DNA of 64,000 nt from Schleiferiaceae bacterium (lineage in GTDB: Bacteria; Bacteroidota; Bacteroidia; Flavobacteriales; Schleiferiaceae). The first letter of the stretch is position 1. Each line of letters begins with the position of its first letter. Below are positions 7,659-16,265 of the stretch, piece by piece. The translations under genes and the position numbers were made by a program. The notes beneath the pieces are model-generated. The model was not told the DNA's origin. It saw nothing but the letters and a program-made list of their open reading frames with translations, and made no database searches. The DNA is taken from contig JAGYKI010000002.1 of assembly GCA_018401735.1 (NCBI GenBank), positions 143,285 to 207,284 on the forward strand. The letters are read 5' to 3'.

Positions 7659-8804
7659 TTAATCATCAAAACTTATCACCACCTTTTCGCTACGGGGGTG
7701 ACTTTGGCAAGTAAGCACATAGCCGTCTGCCACCTCATCGTCCTCAAGGGCGTAGTTCATATCCATTTCTACTTCGCCTTCTAAAACTTTAGCGCGGCAA
7801 GTACAACAAACGGCTCCTTTGCAAGCGTAGGGCACATCTGCGCCAGCGTCTAAGGCCGCATCTAAAACAGAATCGCCATCGGCGCTGAGATCGAAATGGG
7901 TTTCGTCACCATCTAAAATTACGGTAAGCTTACTATCTACTTTAGAACCTGTAGATTTCTTTTCGACCTTAGTTTTACCTGCTAAAGCATCGGTGGGTGA
8001 TGTAAATAGTTCAAAGTGTATGGTTGATTTCTCCGCACCTAAATCCTGCAACTTGCTACTTACGTCGTTAATCATCGCTTCGGGCCCGCAAAGGAAATAG
8101 CCACTCACTTCTTTAATATCAAAGAAGCGCTGGGAGAAATCACTACACTTAAGGGCGTCAATTCGTCCTTTTAAAAGATCCGAACCTTGGTCTTCGCGGC
8201 TTAAAACGTGGTGCACTTCGAGGCGGTTCATATAAGTGTTTTTAAGGGCTTCGATCTGCTCCTTAAAAATTACCGATTTGGAAGTTTTATTCCCGTAAAA
8301 CAAGGTAAAAGAACTATTGGGCTCTTCTTCTAAAACGGATTTTAGAATGCTGTAAATGGGCGTGATACCAGATCCTGCTGCAAAGGCAACATAATTATGT
8401 TTTTGAGCGCCATCAATTTTTGCGGTGAATTTTCCGTCCGGACTCATTACTTGCATTTCGCAGCCCACAATTAAATCAGAATTAGCCCAAGTAGAGAATT
8501 TTCCACCTTCTACTTGTTTAATGGCCACTCTTAATTCTCCGTCGAAAGGACTAGAACAAAGTGAGTAGGAGCGACGAACCTTTTCGCCAGCAATTTCAGT
8601 TTCTAAAGTGAGGTATTGGCCCGGACTAAAACGGTAATCTTCGCTCAGTTCCGCGGGCACATCAAAAGCAACCGACACGCAATCGGCCGTTTCTCTGCGA
8701 ATATCACTTACCTTAAGCGAGTGAAATTTAGGTCGGCCAGCTTTCTTTTCATTAGCGAAAAGGTCTTTAGCGCTGTTTTTCGATTTTTTGAAAAAATTTA
8801 ACAT
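7659..8804 (-). CDS. paaE: Phenylacetyl-CoA epoxidase reductase subunit PaaE
   Basis: 381 residues. It passes electrons from NADPH through FAD and a plant-type 2Fe-2S cluster to the di-iron PaaA subunit. Order of domains: a FAD-binding barrel with RRSYSLCSSP (about 80-90), an NADP-binding domain with AAGSGITPIYSILK and YFLCGPEAMI, and a C-terminal ferredoxin domain with C328, C333, C336 and C366 as the cluster ligands. This reductase-then-ferredoxin order is that of PaaE. A ~40-residue N-terminal extension rich in Lys precedes the barrel, of which only the end is conserved. The gene is divergent from paaABCD across a 114-bp spacer and has its own terminator. Confidence 0.93.
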   Translation of the reverse strand: MLNFFKKSKNSAKDLFANEKKAGRPKFHSLKVSDIRRETADCVSVAFDVPAELSEDYRFSPGQYLTLETEIAGEKVRRSYSLCSSPFDGELRVAIKQVEGGKFSTWANSDLIVGCEMQVMSPDGKFTAKIDGAQKHNYVAFAAGSGITPIYSILKSVLEEEPNSSFTLFYGNKTSKSVIFKEQIEALKNTYMNRLEVHHVLSREDQGSDLLKGRIDALKCSDFSQRFFDIKEVSGYFLCGPEAMINDVSSKLQDLGAEKSTIHFELFTSPTDALAGKTKVEKKSTGSKVDSKLTVILDGDETHFDLSADGDSVLDAALDAGADVPYACKGAVCCTCRAKVLEGEVEMDMNYALEDDEVADGYVLTCQSHPRSEKVVISFDD

Positions 8805-8821
8805 AATTCTATATAAGGCTA

Positions 8822-8852
8822 CAAATGTAAGTTCTCAATCTTTTAGGAACAA
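8822..8852 (-). promoter_or_regulatory. Candidate paaE promoter (Bacteroidota type)
   Basis: On the minus strand TACATTTG (8829-8822) fits the Bacteroidota -7 consensus TAnnTTTG, and a TTG (8852-8850) lies 20 nt upstream as the -33 element. It sits just upstream of the paaE start in the divergent spacer. Confidence 0.6.
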
Positions 8853-8885
8853 TTTGCAAAGGCTTTAAGTTTATCATTTAGATTA

Positions 8886-8893
8886 TATCTTTG
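8886..8893 (+). promoter_or_regulatory. Candidate -7 box for paaABCD
   Basis: TATCTTTG matches TAnnTTTG exactly and lies 25 nt before the paaA ATG. No convincing -33 TTTG is found at the usual 19-21 nt spacing, so the promoter may depend on an activator or use another box. Confidence 0.5.
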
Positions 8894-8918
8894 TAAGCAC
8901 CTCTTAAAGAAATACACT

Positions 8919-9875
8919 ATGACGAAAGAAATGAATTTGGAAGATCGCTTCCAGAACTATGTAGACGGAGAAAATAAAGTTGAGCCTAAGGATTGGATGC
9001 CCGAAAAGTATCGCAAAACGCTCATACGTCAAATATCTCAACATGCTCACTCTGAGGTGGTAGGGATGTTGCCAGAAGCGAATTGGATCACTCGTGCTCC
9101 TTCTCTACGACGTAAAATCGCCCTGCTAGCTAAGGTGCAAGATGAGGCTGGTCATGGTCTTTATCTTTACAGTGCCGCCGAAACTTTAGGTGCTGATCGC
9201 CAAGATTTAGTAGCCGATCTTTTAAGTGGCAAAGCAAAATATAGCTCGATTTTTAACTATCCCACTCCCACTTGGGCCGATATGGGTGCCATTGGTTGGT
9301 TGGTAGACGGCGCGGCCATCGCTAATCAAGTGATGCTATGTCGTACTTCTTATGGCCCTTATGCTCGCGCTATGGTGCGCATTTGTAAGGAAGAAAGTTT
9401 CCATCAACGCCAGGGTTATGAAATTACAATGACCTTAGCCAAAGGGACTCCCGCTCAGAAAAAGCTTGCGCAAGATGCCTTAAACCGCTGGTGGTGGCCT
9501 TCGATAATGATGTTTGGTCCAAGCGATGATAATTCGCCTAATTCTGCGCAAAGCATGCAGTGGAAGATTAAGCGCAAGAGTAACGATGAGTTACGTCAGG
9601 AGTTTATCGATAAAACCGTTCCTCAAGCGGAATACCTAGGTTTAACCATTCCCGATCCTGATCTAAAATGGAACGAGGAAACCGGTCATTATAACTACGG
9701 CGAAATCGATTGGGAGGAATTCTACAATGTGATTAAAGGAAATGGTAAGTGCAATAAGCAGCGCTTAGAGGCTCGTAATAAGGCTCATGATGAAGGAGCT
9801 TGGGTACGCGAAGCAGCAAACGCTTACGCAGAAAAGCAGGCCGCTCGTAAGAAGAATGAAACGCACGCTGCTTAA
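8919..9875 (+). CDS. paaA: 1,2-phenylacetyl-CoA epoxidase, catalytic subunit PaaA
   Basis: 318 residues. This is the di-iron catalytic subunit that, with PaaC, epoxidises the aromatic ring of phenylacetyl-CoA in the cytoplasm. Iron-ligand motifs are visible: E46 in the HAHSEVVG helix, E76 and H79 in DEAGH, and E159 and H162 in EESFH. These form the expected carboxylate-bridged pattern of bacterial multicomponent monooxygenases. The C-terminal [18 protein letters not shown] block is typical of PaaA. It is the first gene of paaABCD, reading away from paaE. Confidence 0.97.
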   Translation: MTKEMNLEDRFQNYVDGENKVEPKDWMPEKYRKTLIRQISQHAHSEVVGMLPEANWITRAPSLRRKIALLAKVQDEAGHGLYLYSAAETLGADRQDLVADLLSGKAKYSSIFNYPTPTWADMGAIGWLVDGAAIANQVMLCRTSYGPYARAMVRICKEESFHQRQGYEITMTLAKGTPAQKKLAQDALNRWWWPSIMMFGPSDDNSPNSAQSMQWKIKRKSNDELRQEFIDKTVPQAEYLGLTIPDPDLKWNEETGHYNYGEIDWEEFYNVIKGNGKCNKQRLEARNKAHDEGAWVREAANAYAEKQAARKKNETHAA

Positions 9876-9922
9876 AACGTGCTCGCCAAATTAACCTAGA
9901 ACTAAATAAAGAAAACAATAGC

Positions 9923-10213
9923 ATGTCAACTAAGGATAACTGGAAAATTTGGGAGGTATTTATTCGCTCTCGAAACGGTTTAAGCCACAAACACGTGGGT
10001 AGCTTGCACGCTCCTGATGCCGAAATGGCCATTAAAAATGCGCGTGATGTTTATACGCGTCGCAGTGAAGGAATCAGTATTTGGGTAATCCCTTCTGACG
10101 CGGTTACCGCTTCCAGTCCCGACGAAAGCGAGCCTTTGTTTACGCCCGCTGATGATAAGGTGTACCGTCATCCTACGTTTTATGAAATTCCTGATGAAAT
10201 CGGCCATATGTAG
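9923..10213 (+). CDS. paaB: 1,2-phenylacetyl-CoA epoxidase subunit PaaB
   Basis: 96 residues, the normal size. PaaB is a small structural subunit that links PaaAC heterodimers. Family marks are WEVFIRSRNGLSHKHVGSLHAPDAEMAIKNARDVYTRR at the N-terminal half, cited here as the segment from about residue 10 to 48, and the SIWVIPS strand. It lies 47 nt after paaA in the same operon. Confidence 0.95.
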   Translation: MSTKDNWKIWEVFIRSRNGLSHKHVGSLHAPDAEMAIKNARDVYTRRSEGISIWVIPSDAVTASSPDESEPLFTPADDKVYRHPTFYEIPDEIGHM

Positions 10214-10254
10214 GCTTTAAATTTCGGAATTGCTTAATTGTTGAAATCAGAATT

Positions 10255-11007
10255 GTGAACAAAGAATTACTAGAATATACTTTAAGATTAGGCGACAATG
10301 CCCTCATTTTAGGTCAGCGTTTGGCCGAATGGTGTGGACACGGACCCATCTTGGAGCAAGATATCGCCCTTTCTAATATTGCACTAGACCATTTAGGTCA
10401 GGCACGTATGTTACTCAACTATGCCGCCGAGCAGCAGGGGGAAGGTTTTACCGAAGACAAAGTCGCTTTTTTCCGCGATGTTTTCGAATATCACAACCTC
10501 TTAATTTTAGAATTAGAAAATGGTGATTGGGGAAAAACTATTTGTCGCCAGTTTTTATTCGATACCTTTAACTATTTCCTTTACACGGATTTATTACAGA
10601 GTAAAGATGAAACTATCCGCTCTGTGGCGCAAAAGGCGATAAAAGAGATTAGCTACCATGCCCAGTGGAGTGCCGAGTGGTTAATTCGTTTAGGCGATGG
10701 TACCGAGGAAAGTCATACACGGGTGCAAAGTTCGCTTAACGATTTATGGGAGTGGACCGGAGAAATGTTAACTCCAGATGCGGTAGATGATGCTATGTTA
10801 GAAGCGGGTATTGGTGCAGACCTCAACTCCATTAAAGAGCGCTGGCATCAAAAAGTAGATCAGATTTTAGAATTAGCCAAACTGGAAAAACCTAGCGGCG
10901 AGTGGATGCAAAGTGGCGGTAAGCAAGGTGATCATACCGAATACTTAGGTTTTGTTTTAGCGGAAATGCAACATATTCCCCGTATGCATCCCGAGGCGAA
11001 GTGGTAA
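10255..11007 (+). CDS. paaC: 1,2-phenylacetyl-CoA epoxidase subunit PaaC
   Basis: 250 residues. It is the ferritin-like partner of PaaA; it keeps the four-helix fold but not the active di-iron site. Recognised by LALSNIALDHLGQARMLLNYAAE-type helix 1 (about residues 38-61), the DWGKTICRQFLFDTF segment, and a C-terminal HTEYLGFVLAEMQHIPRMHP block. Translation starts at GTG 10255, as no ATG fits the conserved N-terminus. It follows paaB by 41 nt. Confidence 0.95.
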   Translation: MNKELLEYTLRLGDNALILGQRLAEWCGHGPILEQDIALSNIALDHLGQARMLLNYAAEQQGEGFTEDKVAFFRDVFEYHNLLILELENGDWGKTICRQFLFDTFNYFLYTDLLQSKDETIRSVAQKAIKEISYHAQWSAEWLIRLGDGTEESHTRVQSSLNDLWEWTGEMLTPDAVDDAMLEAGIGADLNSIKERWHQKVDQILELAKLEKPSGEWMQSGGKQGDHTEYLGFVLAEMQHIPRMHPEAKW

Positions 11008-11023
11008 AATAAAAATTGCGATC

Positions 11024-11509
11024 GTGCAGCAGGAAGAGCAAATTTGGCAGTGGTTAGAGGAGGTCTCAGATCCTGAAATCCCCGTATTAACGGTGGTAGA
11101 TTTAGGTGTAATTCGCGCAGTGGAATATCTCGATGAACACTGGCGTATTAGTATAACGCCTACCTATTCGGGCTGCCCGGCCATGAATGAAATTGAAGCC
11201 AATATTTTAGAGAAGCTAAAGCAAGAAGGCATTGATGATGCCCAAGTGAAAATGGTGCTATCTCCGGCCTGGACCACCGATTGGATGACCGAAAAGGGGA
11301 AGCAAAAACTGCAAGACTATGGCATTGCCCCACCCGAAGGCAGCTCAGCCGATAAGTCGGTTCTTTTCGGAGAAGCCAAAAAAGTTACTTGTCCGCATTG
11401 TAAGTCACGCGACACAGAATTAATTAGTCAATTCGGTTCCACGGCCTGCAAGTCTCTTTACAAGTGCCACGACTGCAAAGAGCCCTTTGATTACTTCAAG
11501 TGTTTGTAG
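11024..11509 (+). CDS. paaD: Phenylacetate degradation protein PaaD (MIP18/DUF59 with zinc-ribbon tail)
   Basis: 161 residues, full length. The N-terminal DUF59 domain (about 1-95) shows the family pattern VSDPEIPVLTVVDLGVI and TYSGCPAM. The C-terminal part holds four Cys as CPHC ... CHDC, plus further C residues (STACKSLYKC, FKCL), a zinc- or cluster-binding ribbon. PaaD is thought to help mature the iron-sulfur or di-iron centres of the epoxidase. It uses a GTG start at 11024, 16 nt after paaC. No terminator is obvious downstream. Confidence 0.95.
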   Translation: MQQEEQIWQWLEEVSDPEIPVLTVVDLGVIRAVEYLDEHWRISITPTYSGCPAMNEIEANILEKLKQEGIDDAQVKMVLSPAWTTDWMTEKGKQKLQDYGIAPPEGSSADKSVLFGEAKKVTCPHCKSRDTELISQFGSTACKSLYKCHDCKEPFDYFKCL

Positions 11510-11748
11510 TTTAGTATATAGTACGCTGCAATATGAGTAGTGAGTATTGAGATTTAATACTGCATGCTTGGATAGTTTCGTTTTTGAATGGAAGCAGATC
11601 TTTCAGTTTTGTGACGGGTCCTAAAAAATCAATAGCTGGTCTGAACAAGGTATAAACCCCTCTTTTCTAAGCACAAGAAAAATCAATCCACTTTTACACT
11701 AGCACATATTACTCTTAATGTTTACTTTGAAGGGCTTAAAATAAGATT

Positions 11749-14358
11749 ATGTCCTTCCTCAAAATTCTTTTCACCTTCACTTGCTTTTTTTTATTTAATA
11801 CTGCGGCCTTTGCTCAAATCAATCCAAGTTTAGAAAAGGCCATAGGAGAGAACCCGGAAGCGATTCAGCCCGTTTTTATAGAGTTTTACAGTCCTTTAAA
11901 TATCGACTCCCTCGCTTTAACTTTCGAGGCTCGACGATTAAGTTCGCCTCAAAGAACCAAAATCTTAAACCGACTTTTAGTGCGCCAGGCGGCTAAAAGT
12001 CAGAAACAAGCCCAAGAACTTCTTACTAAAGCAGGTATTCTTGCTGGCCAATACCGCAGTTTTTACGTACTCAATGCTTGGGTTGGTCATTTGCCTGGTC
12101 AAATAATTTTAGACCTAGCCCAATTGCCCGCGGTACAGCAAATAACTTGGTCTAAAGGCGAGCTTGCGCTAGATGCCCCAGCAGATATAAACAGCAATTT
12201 TAAAAGCAGCAAAGCGACGGCGGCGGGCGTAGAACCTGGTCTTATCGCCATTAATGCCCCAGCCATGTGGGCGCGTGGTTATACAGGTCGGGGACGTAAA
12301 GTCTATATTTTCGATTCAGGGATTTGGGACGAGCATCCGAGTTTTAAAGATCGTTATATGGGTTTTCGGTCTCCTGCTAATGCTGCTTGGTTTGGTTTGT
12401 TTTCACCAACACCTTCGGGAGCTTTAAGCAGTCATGGTACCCATGTTTTAGGTACTACCGCGGGTTTGGATACCGCTACGGCAGATACCATAGGCGTGGC
12501 TTTCGGTTCGTATTGGCTGGCGAACGATTTAATTAACGCCACTACTGCAGCGGCTTTGCCCCCACAAGCTTTCTTAATCGCTGGCTTTGAATGGGCGCTC
12601 AATCCCGATGGAGATACCAATACCATTCACGATATACCCGATGTAATTAACAATAGCTGGCGCTGGCGCGATATTATTGATACCGCCCAGTGTGGGGGCT
12701 TTGTGCCCCGTTTAATGAACACTATTGAAGCGGCCGGGATAGCCAATGTATTTTCGGGGGGAAATACAGGCCCGAATAATGTGGGCCTTAATGCCCCGCA
12801 ACGCATCAATACTAATCTGGTGAATACTTTTTGTGTAGGTAGTATCGATGGCAATCAAAGTTTCCCTTATCCAATTAGTGGTTTTTCTACGCGTGGACCC
12901 AGTCAGTGCCCGGGGAATGGGCCTTTAAGTATTCACCCCGAAGTGGTGGCTCCTGGGCAAAACGTTCGCTCCGCTTGGGGAGCCGATGGTTATAATGTTA
13001 TTTCGGGAACCAGCATGGCTTCTCCGCATGTTTCGGGGGCGATTTTACTTTTAAAAGAAGCCTTTCCCCAGCTTAGTGGTAAAGAATTAATGGAGGCTCT
13101 TTATTTTTCGGCTATAGATATGGGTCCAGCGGGGGAAGACAATACTTTTGGTCGTGGGCTAATAGATGTTGATGCCGCATTTACCCTTTTAAGTCAAACT
13201 TACACTCCGGTAGATCCGCAACAAATTGATTACGATTTAGAGTTGAGCTCTGTGCTAGCGCCAGCCGGTGAGCCTTTTTCTTGCGATACCAGTTTTAGCC
13301 CTCAACTTAATTTCACCAACAGAGGCCTGCAAGCTATAAACATTATCAATATTAGTGTTTTACGCGATGGCGCCCTGGTGCACAGTCAGCAGATTAATAC
13401 CAGTAAGCTACAAGCTATGGGCGATACCGCTTTGATCTATTTATCCACTTCGCTGAGTATTCCCCAAGGCTATCATGTGTGGCAGTTTCGTGCTAACACT
13501 AGCTTTACCGAGTACGATAGTATTAACAACAACTATTTTATCCGCTTGGAGCGAATTAAAGAAGCCAGCCTGGCCTTTATGGAAGATTTTGAAGATAGCT
13601 TGAGCGTTTGGAATACGTACAATCCCGATGGCGGTTTGGGCTGGGATACCGCTAGCGTTAAGGGCTGGCCGGGAAACAGCAGTGCTAGAGCCATCTACTT
13701 TAGTGATTACCTACCGCGCGAAAGTCAGTACGATGATTTATACAGTGCTCGCTTAAGCTTAAATGCAAATACCAAGGCCACGCTAGCCTTCGATCGTGCC
13801 TATGAAGCTAGGGGAAGTATTAGCTCCTTGCAGGACAGTTTACACGTATTAGTATCTACAAATTGTGGCCAAAGCTATAGCCAAGTTTACCAAAAGGCAG
13901 GCATTAGTTTAGCAACGGTTAGTACTAATGGCGGGAACTTCAGTCCAAACAGTCGAGCAGACTGGCTGCGTGATACGGTCGATTTAAGTGCCTATGTTGG
14001 GCAAGAAATAATAGTGCTTTTTAGAGGCGTTAACCGCAACGGTAATAATTTATACCTCGATAATATTAGCGTTTATCAAGGGCTTTGGGATCCCTTAGGG
14101 CAGATAGAAAATCGTCCGGAATCATACTTAAAAGTGTATCCAAATCCTGCGCAGAATTATCTCAATATAGAAACGAGTCGCAGCCTTAGCCAGCCTTTGT
14201 CGCTCAGTATTTTCGATTGTAGGGGGCAAAAAGTATGGCAGGGTGAGCTGAAGGGGCAAAGCTTAAAATTGTCTTTAGCCCATTGGCCCGCTGGTGTTTA
14301 TAGTCTAATTGCGAATGAAGCGGACTGGGGGAGTATAAAATTTGTGAAGAAGCCTTGA
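11749..14358 (+). CDS. Secreted subtilisin-like serine protease (S8) with T9SS type A tail
   Basis: 869 residues. A signal peptide (about 1-23, ending AAFAQ) is followed by a propeptide-like region, then the S8 domain with all three catalytic residues: D189 (in VYIFDSGIWD), H229 (in SSHGTHVLG) and S422 (in ISGTSMASPH). After about 490 come CARDB-like and MAM/jelly-roll-like beta domains (a segment with ARAIYFSDYL and LYLDNISVY). The last ~80 residues (LKVYPNPAQNYLNI, then WPAGVYSLIANE) are a type A C-terminal sorting domain, so the protease should cross the outer membrane through T9SS and be anchored or released. It stands alone between paaD and the Fic gene. Confidence 0.93.
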   Translation: MSFLKILFTFTCFFLFNTAAFAQINPSLEKAIGENPEAIQPVFIEFYSPLNIDSLALTFEARRLSSPQRTKILNRLLVRQAAKSQKQAQELLTKAGILAGQYRSFYVLNAWVGHLPGQIILDLAQLPAVQQITWSKGELALDAPADINSNFKSSKATAAGVEPGLIAINAPAMWARGYTGRGRKVYIFDSGIWDEHPSFKDRYMGFRSPANAAWFGLFSPTPSGALSSHGTHVLGTTAGLDTATADTIGVAFGSYWLANDLINATTAAALPPQAFLIAGFEWALNPDGDTNTIHDIPDVINNSWRWRDIIDTAQCGGFVPRLMNTIEAAGIANVFSGGNTGPNNVGLNAPQRINTNLVNTFCVGSIDGNQSFPYPISGFSTRGPSQCPGNGPLSIHPEVVAPGQNVRSAWGADGYNVISGTSMASPHVSGAILLLKEAFPQLSGKELMEALYFSAIDMGPAGEDNTFGRGLIDVDAAFTLLSQTYTPVDPQQIDYDLELSSVLAPAGEPFSCDTSFSPQLNFTNRGLQAINIINISVLRDGALVHSQQINTSKLQAMGDTALIYLSTSLSIPQGYHVWQFRANTSFTEYDSINNNYFIRLERIKEASLAFMEDFEDSLSVWNTYNPDGGLGWDTASVKGWPGNSSARAIYFSDYLPRESQYDDLYSARLSLNANTKATLAFDRAYEARGSISSLQDSLHVLVSTNCGQSYSQVYQKAGISLATVSTNGGNFSPNSRADWLRDTVDLSAYVGQEIIVLFRGVNRNGNNLYLDNISVYQGLWDPLGQIENRPESYLKVYPNPAQNYLNIETSRSLSQPLSLSIFDCRGQKVWQGELKGQSLKLSLAHWPAGVYSLIANEADWGSIKFVKKP

Positions 14359-14463
14359 AGGAGATAGGAGACCGCTAGGCTATTATATGTGAGTAGTGAT
14401 AACAAAAAGTCCTTAATTTCATAGAAAGCCCTAGCTTTGATACTATCAAATGATACTATAGCT

Positions 14464-15426
14464 ATGCGACCTCCCTATGAAATTAACAGCAAGATTTTAG
14501 GATTACTAACTAGTATTTCCGAAAAAATTGGAGAAGTAAATGCCTCATTCTTAATAAAATCATCCCCCAGCCTTCGGAAGCAGAATCAGATTAAAACGAT
14601 ACACTCTTCTTTGCAAATTGAAGGCAATACTTTAACTGAGCAGCAAATAACTGCAATACTGGAGAACAAAAGAGTTATAGGGCCAACCAAAGACATTAAG
14701 GAAGTGCAAAATGCCCTAAAGGTTTATGAGAATATGAGGGCCTATAAATTTGATTCCATAAATTTCTTTTTAGAGGCGCACCAGACACTGATGGAAGGCT
14801 TAATCGATCATCCTGGTGCCTATCGCAAGGAAGGGGTTGGCATTTTAAAAGGTTCCAAAGTTGAACACTTCGCTCCTCCTGCGAATAATGTAGAGTACCT
14901 GATGAAAGACTTATTCGCTTACCTCGAAAATGAGGAGGAAATTATTTTAATTAAAAGTTGCGTTTTTCATTATGAAATAGAATTTATTCATCCCTTCACA
15001 GACGGAAACGGAAGAATGGGACGACTGTGGCAAACAGTAATTTTAATGTCTCAATATCCTGTTTTTCAATACTTGCCTTTTGAAACATTAATATCAAAAT
15101 CGCAGGAAGACTATTACAAAGTGTTATCTATTTGTGACAAAACAGGAAATTCGACCTTGTTCATTGAATATATGCTTTCGGTTGTAAATGATACTCTGGC
15201 GGAGTTAATAGGAAATTCCGTTTCTGTGAATATGTCGCAGGAAGACCGATTATTTCATTTTTGCTCCCTTAACAAGGTTTCATTTACTAGAAAGGACTAC
15301 ATGCAGGTTTTTAGGCATTTAAGTAGCGCTTCAGCTAGTCGAGACCTGAAAATGGGAATTGAAAAGAATTTATTTTCTAAATCTGGAGATAAAAGACTAA
15401 CCATTTATCAGCTAAAAAAGAAGTAG
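14464..15426 (+). CDS. Fic-domain protein (putative AMP-transferase), self-inhibited type
   Basis: 320 residues from the ATG at 14464; a TTG at 14437 would add nine residues. The catalytic loop HPFTDGNGRMGR begins at H176 and fits HxFx(D/E)GNGRxxR fully, so nucleotidyl transfer, usually AMP onto a Ser/Thr/Tyr of a target, is expected. Upstream lies SSLQIEGN (48-55), matching the inhibitory helix motif (S/T)xxxE(G/N) with E53; here the inhibitor is within the same chain, before the Fic core (class II). The C-terminal ~80 residues look like a winged-helix domain (RKDYMQVFRHLSSASASRDL). No antitoxin gene is adjacent. Confidence 0.9.
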   Translation: MRPPYEINSKILGLLTSISEKIGEVNASFLIKSSPSLRKQNQIKTIHSSLQIEGNTLTEQQITAILENKRVIGPTKDIKEVQNALKVYENMRAYKFDSINFFLEAHQTLMEGLIDHPGAYRKEGVGILKGSKVEHFAPPANNVEYLMKDLFAYLENEEEIILIKSCVFHYEIEFIHPFTDGNGRMGRLWQTVILMSQYPVFQYLPFETLISKSQEDYYKVLSICDKTGNSTLFIEYMLSVVNDTLAELIGNSVSVNMSQEDRLFHFCSLNKVSFTRKDYMQVFRHLSSASASRDLKMGIEKNLFSKSGDKRLTIYQLKKK

Positions 15427-16265
15427 ATACGGTGCACAACCATGGCACTAGCAAATAAAATTTTTGCCGCTTCAACCAGAGTTCCTGATATGGGAAAACC
15501 TCTCTGGCGAACACCTTATTGTTCATCTGATTAACAAGATCATAAAAGACTAATTACCAGACCTTTTTTGGGGGGCTTGTCGGCGAAATCATTGGGAATT
15601 AAAAGCGCCACAGGTGTTCTATTGGCAAAATTGGAATGGACTAGGGCAAAGCTCTGATTTGCTGTATTCACCCGTAGCTGCAAGATCCAGACTAGTCTTT
15701 TCCTTTTCTTGAAAATCTGAGACTAGAATTTTACCCTGAATTCAGGTTTAAATGTACGCCGAGTCCTTCATTTATAATTCTTTATACAGTAGAGAAGCAG
15801 CAAAAATCTTTGTAAACGACCTAGGTACCTTTGAGCTGCGGTTAAGGACTAATTGATCGAAAAAATGCAACAAGAGAGTTTCTTGCCAAATCAAAACGTC
15901 TTTTTTAGTAGGTTAAACGAAAATTCAAATTTCCTATTGATAATTCAGGTACCTTTGACTAATTCTTAAAATAAAAGAAAGACCTAATTAATCATATTCC
16001 ATGTTAAAATAACGTGGACATCTTGAAATAAAATGATTAAATAAATGTGTAATTTGGTTAGAAATGAAACCAAATTCATATACAAATTTTGAATTTGATA
16101 CATGTCTAAGCACTAGGTGTTTATCAAGTAACAAATCCAGAAAGAACCCAATAACCCTATTAACATTAGTCAACAAAAATTGATATTATGATTTTTGCCC
16201 AAATGGCCAAATTTTAACATGTAACGTCTGTTGCTATACTAGCACTCGTTAATAAATATCATATT
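15427..16265. other. 839-bp intergenic region, AT-rich, with a possible transposase relic
   Basis: No intact gene is visible. A 33-codon open stretch at 15452-15553 reads QIKFLPLQPEFLIWENLSGE, then HLIVHLINKIIKD, then stop. It faintly resembles the N-terminus of IS1182/IS5-type transposases (FLPP...ENHLVRLIN), but nothing after it continues the frame. The 11-mer GGTACCTTTGA occurs at about 15828 and again at about 15947. The remainder shows nothing I can assign. Confidence 0.4.

Noticed and set aside
11510..11600. Further copy of the 246-bp repeat after paaD
   Set aside because: Only short AGTAGTGAGTATTGAGATTT-like similarity; too weak to call.
14464..15426. Toxin-antitoxin pair for the Fic gene
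   Set aside because: No adjacent antitoxin gene; the inhibitory motif is within the Fic protein itself.
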